DNA from: Bacteroidales bacterium
GTDB taxonomy: Bacteria; Bacteroidota; Bacteroidia; Bacteroidales; Muribaculaceae
Length of the DNA stretch: 55,481 bases
Assembly (NCBI GenBank): GCA_900766975.1
Contig: CAAFXO010000063.1
Span: 1-55,481, forward strand
Direction: 5' to 3'
Shown here: positions 7,747 to 14,557 of the stretch, in pieces
Layout: each line of letters opens with the position of its first letter
Position numbering within the stretch: the stretch's first letter is position 1
Notes under the pieces: generated by a model
Databases searched by the model: none
Seen by the model: only the letters and a program-made list of their open reading frames with translations
Told to the model about the DNA's origin: nothing
Program-made: the position numbers and the translations under genes

Positions 7747-7967
7747 CGGTGAATTTAAGAATCTATGAAAAATATATTTATCTATATATATTAGAAATCT
7801 TTTAGTAGTATATGATCAAAAGGTTTAGAACTTATTATTCTATGTCAGAGAATCGAAATCAAAATTGAACCTCAATAACAGGACTCCATCCTCCGAGGAT
7901 CTGAATCATACCGAATCAGAAAAAAGGAGCGTCGGACGATCCGACATGATAGCGTCCTAATTTGAAC
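7709..7967 (-). ncRNA. Candidate small RNA, about 258 nt
   Basis: A promoter (7972-8003) and an intrinsic terminator (7709-7746) on the minus strand bracket a stretch with no sizeable gene. The predicted RNA starts near 7966. It contains a 6-bp hairpin at 7931-7945 followed by six U residues, a perfect ATCCT-CGG-AGGAT hairpin at about 7888-7900, an AU-rich middle and the final terminator. I do not recognise it as tmRNA, RNase P RNA or SRP RNA. 6S RNA is not excluded, but its 5' and 3' ends do not obviously pair. Two overlapping tiny open frames (13 and 16 codons) lie in its first half. Known: promoter and terminator rules. Inference: that it is transcribed. Confidence 0.55.
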
Positions 7968-7971
7968 GATG

Positions 7972-8003
7972 CAAAAGTATGAAATGCGAATTAAAAGCGC
8001 AAA
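7972..8003 (-). promoter_or_regulatory. Bacteroidetes-type promoter on the minus strand
   Basis: On the minus strand TTTG (8000-8003) is followed after 20 bases by TACTTTTG (7972-7979), an exact consensus layout. It points away from the TPR regulator and toward the 3' end of cls, where no minus-strand gene exists. Confidence 0.7.
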
Positions 8004-8035
8004 TTTGATACTATCACATTATTACGCCACGCTGT

Positions 8036-8067
8036 ATGCCGTATGCTAAAACACTACGGCATTTTTT
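8036..8067 (+). terminator. Plus-strand intrinsic terminator
   Basis: A perfect 8-bp stem ATGCCGTA/TACGGCAT (8036-8043 with 8055-8062) with an 11-base loop is followed by six T residues. The only plus-strand gene before it is cls, 364 bases upstream, so either the cls message has a long 3' tail across the minus-strand RNA or an undetected plus-strand transcript ends here. Confidence 0.7.
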
Positions 8068-8199
8068 ATATCTATCTATCATTCAATATCTTATTTTGCA
8101 GTCAAACATAGAAAAAATTGATAATGCAAGGGTAAAAAAAGAGACCAACGGACTAAGAGAGGATGAAAAGAAAATGTGTCGGGAGGTGAAATAAGAGGC

Positions 8200-8236
8200 A
8201 TAGAGTCGAAAGACACTCTATATAAGAGCGCGCTCT
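8200..8236. promoter_or_regulatory. Two palindromes upstream of the TPR/HTH regulator
   Basis: ATAGAGT at 8200-8206 is mirrored by ACTCTAT at 8215-8221. Four bases on lies the perfect 12-base palindrome AGAGCGCGCTCT (8225-8236). They end about 40 bases before the -33 element of the regulator's promoter and could be protein-binding sites; this is inference. Confidence 0.4.
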
Positions 8237-8276
8237 AATACAGGAATTAGAAAAAAGAGTAAGAAAGACAAAAAAA

Positions 8277-8308
8277 TTTGATTAGTAAAAATGAAAGTAT
8301 TAAATTTG
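8277..8308 (+). promoter_or_regulatory. Bacteroidetes-type promoter for the TPR/HTH regulator
   Basis: TTTG (8277-8280), 20 bases, then TAAATTTG (8301-8308). The start would be near 8314, giving a short leader of about 23 bases before the ATG at 8337. Confidence 0.75.
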
Positions 8309-8336
8309 TATCGAAACAAAAAGAATCGACTAATTC

Positions 8337-10148
8337 ATGCATCTGACTCGCAAGAACCTCATATATATCATCACGGCAGCGACAGCAGCCATAGCAATAT
8401 CAATCATCATATATCTCACGGCGGCAGTAGACGGCGGCAGGAACGGCACCTGCGTCGAGATGGGCAAATATACCATCGAATTTGCCGCCCAATACTCGCA
8501 AGAGAATCCGGAGAAGGCATATAGCGTCACCGAAGAGGAAATGTCAGTATCGGACTCCTTGTCCTATACGAAGATGAGGAAATTCGCCCAGCATATGTTT
8601 CGCAAGGGTGATCAGCTGGTGGCATACGACTATCTGAAGAATTGCTTGGCGATGATGGATAAGAATCCCGACAATTCGGATGATGGCAAGAAATTCTGCA
8701 CCCTCTGTCTGCTACTGTTGGGAGCAGCCACCAACGAGGTTGGGCTTAATTCGCTGAGTCAGGACTATTACAATCGAGGCTTGCGCATCGATGATAATGC
8801 CATCAAGGGTGGTTATCGTGCAGACTTCCTCAACAACATCGGTGAGATCTATAAGAATGACGGCAAGATAGCCGAGGCACGCGAATATTATAACGAGACA
8901 CTCACCTTGGCGCAGAAGGAGCAAAACAAGGAGCTTCTCTACATAGTATATGCCAATCTTGCAGAGCTGTCGGCGATGGAGCATAAGATAGACGATGCTA
9001 TCGACTATACGCTAAAATCCATCCAGAACCTGAATGAGAAGAGCCAGACCAAGGAGTATTACAAGATGCACACCATGATCGGCAGGCTACACATCATGAA
9101 GGGAGAGGATGAGTTGGGACTCGCCTACCTCAACAATGCCTACAACCATCTTAAGGGAGAGAACAGCCGTGCGGAGTATATGGAGGCATGTATGGAGCTG
9201 ATGGTATATTATGGCAAATCGGGCGACATGGCGATGATGGAACGCTATGAGCGGGAGGCTGAAGAGATAGCCTCAACCGGGAATATGCTACGATCTCAGA
9301 TAAAATTTTTGGAGAAGAAGAGTGAACTACTTGCCTCAGGGGGCAACACCACCGAGGCATACAAGATAGAGCGACAGATCAACTCAATCCTCGATTCGAT
9401 CCATAAGAAAGAGAACTCGATACGACTCGAGCAAGCCAACAATATCTATAATATAGAGCGCGAAGAGGATAAAGCGAAGCGCGAAGAGAGTGAGCGCAAG
9501 ACGATAGTATTGACGATAGCTATCGGACTATTGTCGGTGGTGCTGATAGTATTGTCAGGGCATCTTGCGTTGACCTGGAAGCGGAAGATTACATCGCGCG
9601 CCGAATCACTTGCCGAGTATGCCGGACAGCAAGAATTGCAGCTCATCGAGCAGAAAGAGGAGCAAGCACGCATGAAAGAGGACCTGGACGATCACATGCA
9701 GAAGCTCGCAAGCATCACATTGGAGCGCATCTCGAAGAATGAGCAGCTGGAAGAGGTCTCTACCGAGATCAAGAAGATACTCTTGGAAGTCTCACCACGC
9801 GACAAAGCCATGCAAGAGAGACTTCGGACACTGTTGGCACAAATCACGGGGTTGAAATCGAACTCACAATGGGAGGAATTTCAATACTACTTCGAGAAGG
9901 TCCATCCCTCGTTCTACAGTCGATTGGATTCATTGCATCCGGGATTGACGGCGAAAGATCGTCGTCTATGCGCATTGATCTCGTTAGGGTTGAGCACCAA
10001 AGACATCGCCACGATGACCTATAGAGAGGTGAGGAGTGTGGAATCGGCACGCAACAGGCTGCGCAAGAAGATGGGCTTGGAAGCTGAAGATAATCTCTTC
10101 GACTATATGTCAACACTACGCTGTGATCACGCCGCCCGGGAGGCTTAG
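8337..10148 (+). CDS. Membrane-spanning TPR protein with C-terminal LuxR-like HTH domain
   Basis: The 603-residue product has a hydrophobic segment at about residues 8-30, a long helical region with tetratricopeptide-type repeats (about 80-345; for example NNIGEIYKNDGKIAEAREYY and YANLAELSAMEHKIDDAIDY), a second membrane segment near 388-412, a charged coiled coil to about 500, and a C-terminal helix-turn-helix with LTAKDRRLCALISLGLSTKD and a recognition helix near SVESARNRLRKKM. This is a known Bacteroidetes layout. The TPR part would face the periplasm and the HTH part the cytoplasm, so it could link an envelope signal to transcription without a kinase. Its target is unknown. It stands alone, with its own promoter and nearby palindromes. 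Confidence 0.8.
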   Translation: MHLTRKNLIYIITAATAAIAISIIIYLTAAVDGGRNGTCVEMGKYTIEFAAQYSQENPEKAYSVTEEEMSVSDSLSYTKMRKFAQHMFRKGDQLVAYDYLKNCLAMMDKNPDNSDDGKKFCTLCLLLLGAATNEVGLNSLSQDYYNRGLRIDDNAIKGGYRADFLNNIGEIYKNDGKIAEAREYYNETLTLAQKEQNKELLYIVYANLAELSAMEHKIDDAIDYTLKSIQNLNEKSQTKEYYKMHTMIGRLHIMKGEDELGLAYLNNAYNHLKGENSRAEYMEACMELMVYYGKSGDMAMMERYEREAEEIASTGNMLRSQIKFLEKKSELLASGGNTTEAYKIERQINSILDSIHKKENSIRLEQANNIYNIEREEDKAKREESERKTIVLTIAIGLLSVVLIVLSGHLALTWKRKITSRAESLAEYAGQQELQLIEQKEEQARMKEDLDDHMQKLASITLERISKNEQLEEVSTEIKKILLEVSPRDKAMQERLRTLLAQITGLKSNSQWEEFQYYFEKVHPSFYSRLDSLHPGLTAKDRRLCALISLGLSTKDIATMTYREVRSVESARNRLRKKMGLEAEDNLFDYMSTLRCDHAAREA

Positions 10149-10200
10149 AGCCGCTCCTTAGTTAGGGCTAAAAAAAGTACTTACGACTATAGGGCTAAAA

Positions 10201-10235
10201 AAAAAGTGCTTACGACGGGGTCGTAAGCACTTTTT
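10201..10235. terminator. Bidirectional terminator between the TPR regulator and rplQ
   Basis: An 11-bp perfect stem GTGCTTACGAC/GTCGTAAGCAC (10206-10216 with 10220-10230) is flanked by AAAAA on the left and TTTTT on the right, so it can end both the plus-strand regulator message and the minus-strand ribosomal operon. A near copy of the left arm (GGCTAAAAAAAGTACTTACGAC-like) lies just upstream at about 10167-10188. Confidence 0.9.
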
Positions 10236-10263
10236 ACTATGAAGAATCCTGTAATTAATCGGA

Positions 10264-10761
10264 TTACTCAGCTGCGGGAGCCTCAGTAGCCTCAGAAGCT
10301 TCAGTAGCTTCAACAGCGGGAGCCTCAGCCTTGGGAGCAGCCTTCTTGGAGCGGCGAGTACGGCGAGTTTTCTTCTTGGGCTCTTCAGAAGCGAGAGCAG
10401 CCTCATTGAAGTCAACGAACTCGATCATAGCCATCTCAGCGTTGTCACCGAGGCGGTTGCCGGTCTTGATGATACGGAGATAACCACCGGGGCGGTTAGC
10501 CACCTTATCGGCGATAACACCGAAGAGCTCCTTGACAGCCTCTTTATTCTGGAGATAAGAGAAGACAACGCGGCGATTGAGCATATCATCCTTCTTGCAA
10601 CGAGTGATGATGGGCTCGCAATAAACGCGCAACGCTTTAGCCTTAGCCAAGGTGGTAAAGATTCTCTTATGCTCGATAAGAGAGATAGTCAAGTTAGCCA
10701 AGAGGGCGTCGCGATGACCCTTCTTGCGGCTAAGATGATTGAATTTTTTATTATGTCTCAT
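10264..10761 (-). CDS. rplQ: 50S ribosomal protein L17
   Basis: The 165-residue protein begins MRHNKKFNHLSRKKGHR, the standard L17 start, and has the full core to about residue 120. A basic stretch (KKKTRRTRRSKK) and an Ala/Glu/Pro-rich tail of about 25 residues follow, an extension common in Bacteroidetes L17. It is the last gene of the ribosomal cluster, 8 bases after rpoA, and is followed by the bidirectional terminator. Confidence 0.97.
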   Translation of the reverse strand: MRHNKKFNHLSRKKGHRDALLANLTISLIEHKRIFTTLAKAKALRVYCEPIITRCKKDDMLNRRVVFSYLQNKEAVKELFGVIADKVANRPGGYLRIIKTGNRLGDNAEMAMIEFVDFNEAALASEEPKKKTRRTRRSKKAAPKAEAPAVEATEASEATEAPAAE

Positions 10762-10769
10762 TGTGCGAA

Positions 10770-11774
10770 TTATTCTTTATCTAATTTATATTTAGAAATA
10801 TCCATTCCGAAGGAAAGGTTGAGTTTCTCGAGGAGGTCATCGAGTTCTGAGAGCGACTTCTTACCGAAGTTGCGGAACTTAAGCAGGTCGTTCTTATTGA
10901 ACACGACGAGTTCGGCGAGAGTTTCCACTTCAGCGCTCTTCAAGCAGTTGAGCGCACGGACAGAGAGATCCATGTCAGAGAGTTTCTGCTTAAGGAGTTG
11001 ACGCATGTGGAGCACTTCCTCATCGAATTCTTCGGAAGCATCCTCTTTGGGGATCTCGAGGGCGATCTTCTCATCGCTGAACATCATGAAATGCTGGATA
11101 AGGATCTTAGCGGCCTCTTGGAGAGCATCCTTAGGGAGGATAGAGCCATCGGTAGTAACCTCAATAATGAGCTTTTCGTAGTCGGTTTTCTGCTCGACAC
11201 GGAAGTTTTCGACAGCATATCTAACGTTTTTGATCGGAGTATAGATAGAGTCGATAGCGATAGTGTCGGCGCTGACACCGGCTTGGGAAAGGAGTTCTCT
11301 ATTTTCGTCGGCGGGGACCCAACCGCGACCTTTATTGATAGAATATTCCAGCTCGAAACCGAAAGCGGGGTCGAGGTGGCAGATCACAAGTTCGGGGTTA
11401 AGGACCTGAAAACCGGAGAGCACCTTGCCTAAGTCACCAGCCGTGAAGACCTCCGTACCTTCGACCTTAACTACAGCGGATTCTTCCACATGGTCGTCAG
11501 TGATTTGCTTGAAACGGATCTGCTTGAGGTTAAGGATGATGTTAGTAACATCCTCCTTAACACCGGGGATAGTATCCAATTCATGCGCCACACCGTTGAT
11601 ACGGATGGAGTTAATAGCAAAGCCACCCAGCGAAGAGAGCAGGATGCGTCTGAGTGCATTACCGATTGTCTGGCCATAACCGGGTTCGAGGGGACGGAAT
11701 TCGAACTTAGCGAACGAATTATTGTCCTCGAGCATGATGACCTTATCGGGTTTTTGAAATGCTAAAATAGGCAT
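10770..11774 (-). CDS. rpoA: RNA polymerase alpha subunit
   Basis: The 334-residue protein has the N-terminal dimerisation and assembly domain (to about 235; contains FRPLEPGYGQTIGNALRRILLSS) and a C-terminal domain of helix-hairpin-helix type (about 255-325; NFGKKSLSELDDLLEKL) that contacts DNA and activators. Length is typical. It lies between rpsD and rplQ, the usual alpha-operon order. Confidence 0.98.
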   Translation of the reverse strand: MPILAFQKPDKVIMLEDNNSFAKFEFRPLEPGYGQTIGNALRRILLSSLGGFAINSIRINGVAHELDTIPGVKEDVTNIILNLKQIRFKQITDDHVEESAVVKVEGTEVFTAGDLGKVLSGFQVLNPELVICHLDPAFGFELEYSINKGRGWVPADENRELLSQAGVSADTIAIDSIYTPIKNVRYAVENFRVEQKTDYEKLIIEVTTDGSILPKDALQEAAKILIQHFMMFSDEKIALEIPKEDASEEFDEEVLHMRQLLKQKLSDMDLSVRALNCLKSAEVETLAELVVFNKNDLLKFRNFGKKSLSELDDLLEKLNLSFGMDISKYKLDKE

Positions 11775-11791
11775 GGAAATCTTAGGTATTA

Positions 11792-12397
11792 TTATTTAGA
11801 ATAGAGCTCGACGATGAGTTGCTCCTTGATGGTCTCGGGGATATCCTCACGCTGAGGGAGGTGGAGGAATTTACCACCCTTGATAGACTCGTCCCATTCG
11901 ATCCATGGGTACTTGCTGTGGTTGAAACCGGCCACAGAGTCAGTAATGACTTCGAGCGACTTGGATTTTTCGCGAACGGTAACGACATCACCGGGCATAA
12001 CTCTGAAAGAGGGGATATTTACGCACTTGCCGTTGACGCAGATGTGCTTGTGGAGCACGAGCTGGCGAGCAGCGGGGCGAGTGGGAGCGAGGCCGAGGCG
12101 ATAGACTACGTTATCGAGGCGGCTTTCGAGGAGCTGGAGGAGCACCTCACCGGTAATACCCTTAGTGCGCTCAGCCTTCTCGAAGAGGTTACGGAACTGA
12201 CGTTCGAGCACACCATAAGTGTACTTAGCTTTTTGTTTTTCGCGCAACTGAGTGCCATACTCAGAAGTTTTCTTTCTGCGGTTTTGACCATGTTGACCCG
12301 GGGGGAAGTTTCTTCTTGCGAAGATTTTATCCTCACCATAGATGGGCTCGCCAAACTTGCGCGCGATTTTTGTTTTTGGACCTGTGTATCTTGCCAT
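11792..12397 (-). CDS. rpsD: 30S ribosomal protein S4
   Basis: The 201-residue protein starts MARYTGPKTKIARKFGEPIYG, a Bacteroidetes-style S4 start, and carries the S4 RNA-binding domain (about residues 93-155; LESRLDNVVYRLGLAPTRPAARQLV). It is a primary 16S rRNA binder. A gap of 150 bases separates it from rpsK, while rpoA follows after 17 bases. Confidence 0.97.
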   Translation of the reverse strand: MARYTGPKTKIARKFGEPIYGEDKIFARRNFPPGQHGQNRRKKTSEYGTQLREKQKAKYTYGVLERQFRNLFEKAERTKGITGEVLLQLLESRLDNVVYRLGLAPTRPAARQLVLHKHICVNGKCVNIPSFRVMPGDVVTVREKSKSLEVITDSVAGFNHSKYPWIEWDESIKGGKFLHLPQREDIPETIKEQLIVELYSK

Positions 12398-12547
12398 TAT
12401 ATTTACAATTTAGCTCATCCTTGAGCGGAGCTCCTTAGCGCAGCCGCGACCGTCGAGAGAAAGATAGTATGACAGTCAATTCGCATTCAGAGCAGAGCTG
12501 TGGGGATTGAATCAGAATAATCTGAGTGAAACGTTAATAATTTTCGA
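12398..12547 (-). promoter_or_regulatory. 150-base spacer between rpsK and rpsD
   Basis: This spacer interrupts an otherwise tightly packed operon. It contains GGAGCTCC and other short palindromic parts but no hairpin with a T-run and no clear TAnnTTTG. It could be the leader for separate control of rpsD-rpoA-rplQ; in E. coli the S4 protein regulates its operon, though at a different site. A 23-codon frame inside it has no recognisable product. Confidence 0.3.
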
Positions 12548-12937
12548 TTAGACTCTTCTTCTCTTGGGAGGACGACAACCATTGTGAGGGAGCGGAGTAA
12601 CGTCGATGATCTCGGTCACTTCGATGCCACTTTGGTGGACGAAACGGATAGCGGCCTCGCGACCGTTGCCGGGACCCTTAACGTAAGCTTTTACCTTACG
12701 AAGGCCGAGGTCGAAAGCGACCTTAGCGCAATCTTGCGCTGCCATCTGGGCTGCGTAAGGAGTGTTCTTCTTAGAGCCTCTGAAGCCCATTTTGCCAGCA
12801 GACGACCAAGAGATAACTTGACCCTCTTCATTGGCGAGACACACGATGATGTTGTTGAAAGAGCTATGCACATGGAGCTGGCCAGCTGCGCCAACTTTGA
12901 CATTTCTCTTCTTAGCTGCGACTGTCTTTTTTGCCAT
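12548..12937 (-). CDS. rpsK: 30S ribosomal protein S11
   Basis: The 129-residue protein has the usual S11 core (HVHSSFNNIIVCLANEEG, SSAGKMGFRGSKKNTPYAAQ) and the typical C-terminus with DVTPLPHNGCRPPKRRRV split around the conserved Asn-Gly. It forms part of the 30S platform near the mRNA exit. It starts 12 bases after rpsM. Confidence 0.98.
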   Translation of the reverse strand: MAKKTVAAKKRNVKVGAAGQLHVHSSFNNIIVCLANEEGQVISWSSAGKMGFRGSKKNTPYAAQMAAQDCAKVAFDLGLRKVKAYVKGPGNGREAAIRFVHQSGIEVTEIIDVTPLPHNGCRPPKRRRV

Positions 12938-12949
12938 ACTTTAAATAGA

Positions 12950-13330
12950 TTATTTAGTAGCTTTCTTCTTGTTAGCGACTGTTTTCTTACGGCCCTTGCG
13001 AGTACGAGCATTGTTCTTAGTGCTCTGACCGCGCACGGGGAGGCCGAGACGGTGACGGATACCACGGTAGCAACCGATATCCATGAGGCGCTTGATGTTG
13101 AGCTGGATCTCTGTGCGGAGATCACCCTCCACCTTATATTCACGCTGGATCACTTCACGCACGGCAGCAGCCTGTGCATCGGTCCAGTCTTTCACTTTGA
13201 TGTCATAGTCCACGCCCGCTTTGTCGAGAATGGTCTTGGAGGCACTGCGGCCTATTCCGAAGATATAGGTCAATGCAATCTCTCCTCTTTTATTTTGCGG
13301 CAAATCTACGCCGACAATTCTTACTGCCAT
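12950..13330 (-). CDS. rpsM: 30S ribosomal protein S13
   Basis: The 126-residue protein begins MAVRIVGVDLPQNKRGEIAL and ends with the basic tail RTRKGRKKTVANKKKATK. S13 sits in the head of the 30S subunit and touches the P-site tRNA and L5. It follows rpmJ after 36 bases. Confidence 0.98.
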   Translation of the reverse strand: MAVRIVGVDLPQNKRGEIALTYIFGIGRSASKTILDKAGVDYDIKVKDWTDAQAAAVREVIQREYKVEGDLRTEIQLNIKRLMDIGCYRGIRHRLGLPVRGQSTKNNARTRKGRKKTVANKKKATK

Positions 13331-13366
13331 ATTGCTATTTAGATATTTTGTGCAAAGGTAATAAAA

Positions 13367-13483
13367 TTATCCTTGACGTTGTTTAAGTTTTGGATTTTTC
13401 TTGTTGATAACGTATAATCTTCCCTTACGGCGAACGATTTTGCTGTCGGGAGTACGCTTTTTAACTGATGCTCTAACTTTCAT
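13367..13483 (-). CDS. rpmJ: 50S ribosomal protein L36
   Basis: This 38-residue gene reads MKVRASVKKRTPDSKIVRRK at its start and ends NPKLKQRQG. The zinc-ribbon cysteines of many L36 proteins are absent (Ser where Cys is often found after TPD), so this is a cysteine-free form that should not bind zinc. It lies between infA and rpsM as usual. Confidence 0.96.
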   Translation of the reverse strand: MKVRASVKKRTPDSKIVRRKGRLYVINKKNPKLKQRQG

Positions 13484-13497
13484 ATCGGGTTTTATTT

Positions 13498-13716
13498 TTA
13501 TTTGTATCTGAATGAAATCCTTCCTTTGCTAAGGTCGTAGGGGCTCATTTCAACCTTGACCTTATCGCCGGGGAGAATCTTAATATAGTGCATTCTCATC
13601 TTGCCTGAGATATGGGCAGTGATCTCATGTCCATTCTCGAGTTGCACCTTGAACATTGCGTTAGACAATGCTTCGAGAATTACACCATCCTGTTCGATTG
13701 CACTTTGTTTGGCCAT
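13498..13716 (-). CDS. infA: Translation initiation factor IF-1
   Basis: The 72-residue protein is a single OB-fold: MAKQSAIEQDGVILEALSNA, FKVQLENGHEITAHISGKMRMHYI and ISFRYK at the end. It binds the 30S A site during initiation. It lies 14 bases before rpmJ and 39 after map. Confidence 0.98.
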   Translation of the reverse strand: MAKQSAIEQDGVILEALSNAMFKVQLENGHEITAHISGKMRMHYIKILPGDKVKVEMSPYDLSKGRISFRYK

Positions 13717-13755
13717 AATAATGTATTTGGGTTATACTGTGTTTGATGATATCTG

Positions 13756-14535
13756 TTAAGACTTGCTGCTGATGATTTGGTCGATCTCGTCGAAAGAGGT
13801 CAGGATCTCGGGCATATCATCGGTGATGACCACAGTGTGCTCGAAGTGAGCTGAGGGCTTGCGGTCGCGAGTGCGACACTCCCAGCCGTTGCGGTCGATG
13901 ACGATGTTCTTGCTACCGAGATTGATCATCGGCTCGATGGCGATGCACATTCCGGGCTTGAGGACCGGACCGATGCCGCGACGCCCATAATTGGGCACTT
14001 CGGGATCTTCATGCATGGACTTTCCGATGCCATGCCCACACATCTCGCGGACCACGTTATAACCATGATGTTCGCAATAAGTTTGGACGGCATTGGAGAT
14101 ATCGCCGATACGTTTTCCCGCCTTAGCGGCAGCGATCCCTTTGTAGAGAGACTCGCGAGTCACCTTGAGGAGGTTGAGAGTCTTGGGATCGACCTCACCG
14201 ACAGTGAAAGTAAAGCAACTGTCGCCATGGAAGCCATTGAGTTCGACCACGCAGTCAGTGCCGACGATATCGCCGTCGCGGAGGGCATAATCGGAGGGGA
14301 ATCCATGGACCACAGTTTCATTCACCTCGATGCAGAGAGTGCCGGGGAAACCGTGATAACCAAGGCAAGCGGGTTTACCCCCGTTGTCGAGGATAAACTC
14401 TCTTGCGATAGTATCGAGTTTGAGAGTTGTCACGCCCGGGGCGATCCATTTCGCCACCTCGGCAAGAGTGCGGCTGGTCAGTTGGCAAGCCTCACGCACT
14501 TTGGCAATCTCTTCAGGAGTCTTAATAAAAATCAT
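13756..14535 (-). CDS. map: Methionine aminopeptidase, type I
   Basis: The 259-residue enzyme removes the N-terminal methionine from new proteins. The five metal ligands of the family are in place: Asp94, Asp105, His168, Glu201 and Glu232, with His77 in the substrate pocket (VVHGFPS). There is no N-terminal zinc-finger extension. It lies 22 bases after secY, a common order in Bacteroidetes and other phyla. Confidence 0.97.
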   Translation of the reverse strand: MIFIKTPEEIAKVREACQLTSRTLAEVAKWIAPGVTTLKLDTIAREFILDNGGKPACLGYHGFPGTLCIEVNETVVHGFPSDYALRDGDIVGTDCVVELNGFHGDSCFTFTVGEVDPKTLNLLKVTRESLYKGIAAAKAGKRIGDISNAVQTYCEHHGYNVVREMCGHGIGKSMHEDPEVPNYGRRGIGPVLKPGMCIAIEPMINLGSKNIVIDRNGWECRTRDRKPSAHFEHTVVITDDMPEILTSFDEIDQIISSKS

Positions 14536-14557
14536 CTTACTACAGAGACTTTACACA

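Noticed and set aside
13367..13483. Cysteine-free L36 as a sign of zinc-limited paralogue
   Set aside because: It sits in the main operon and no zinc-regulated duplicate is seen; cysteine-poor L36 occurs normally.
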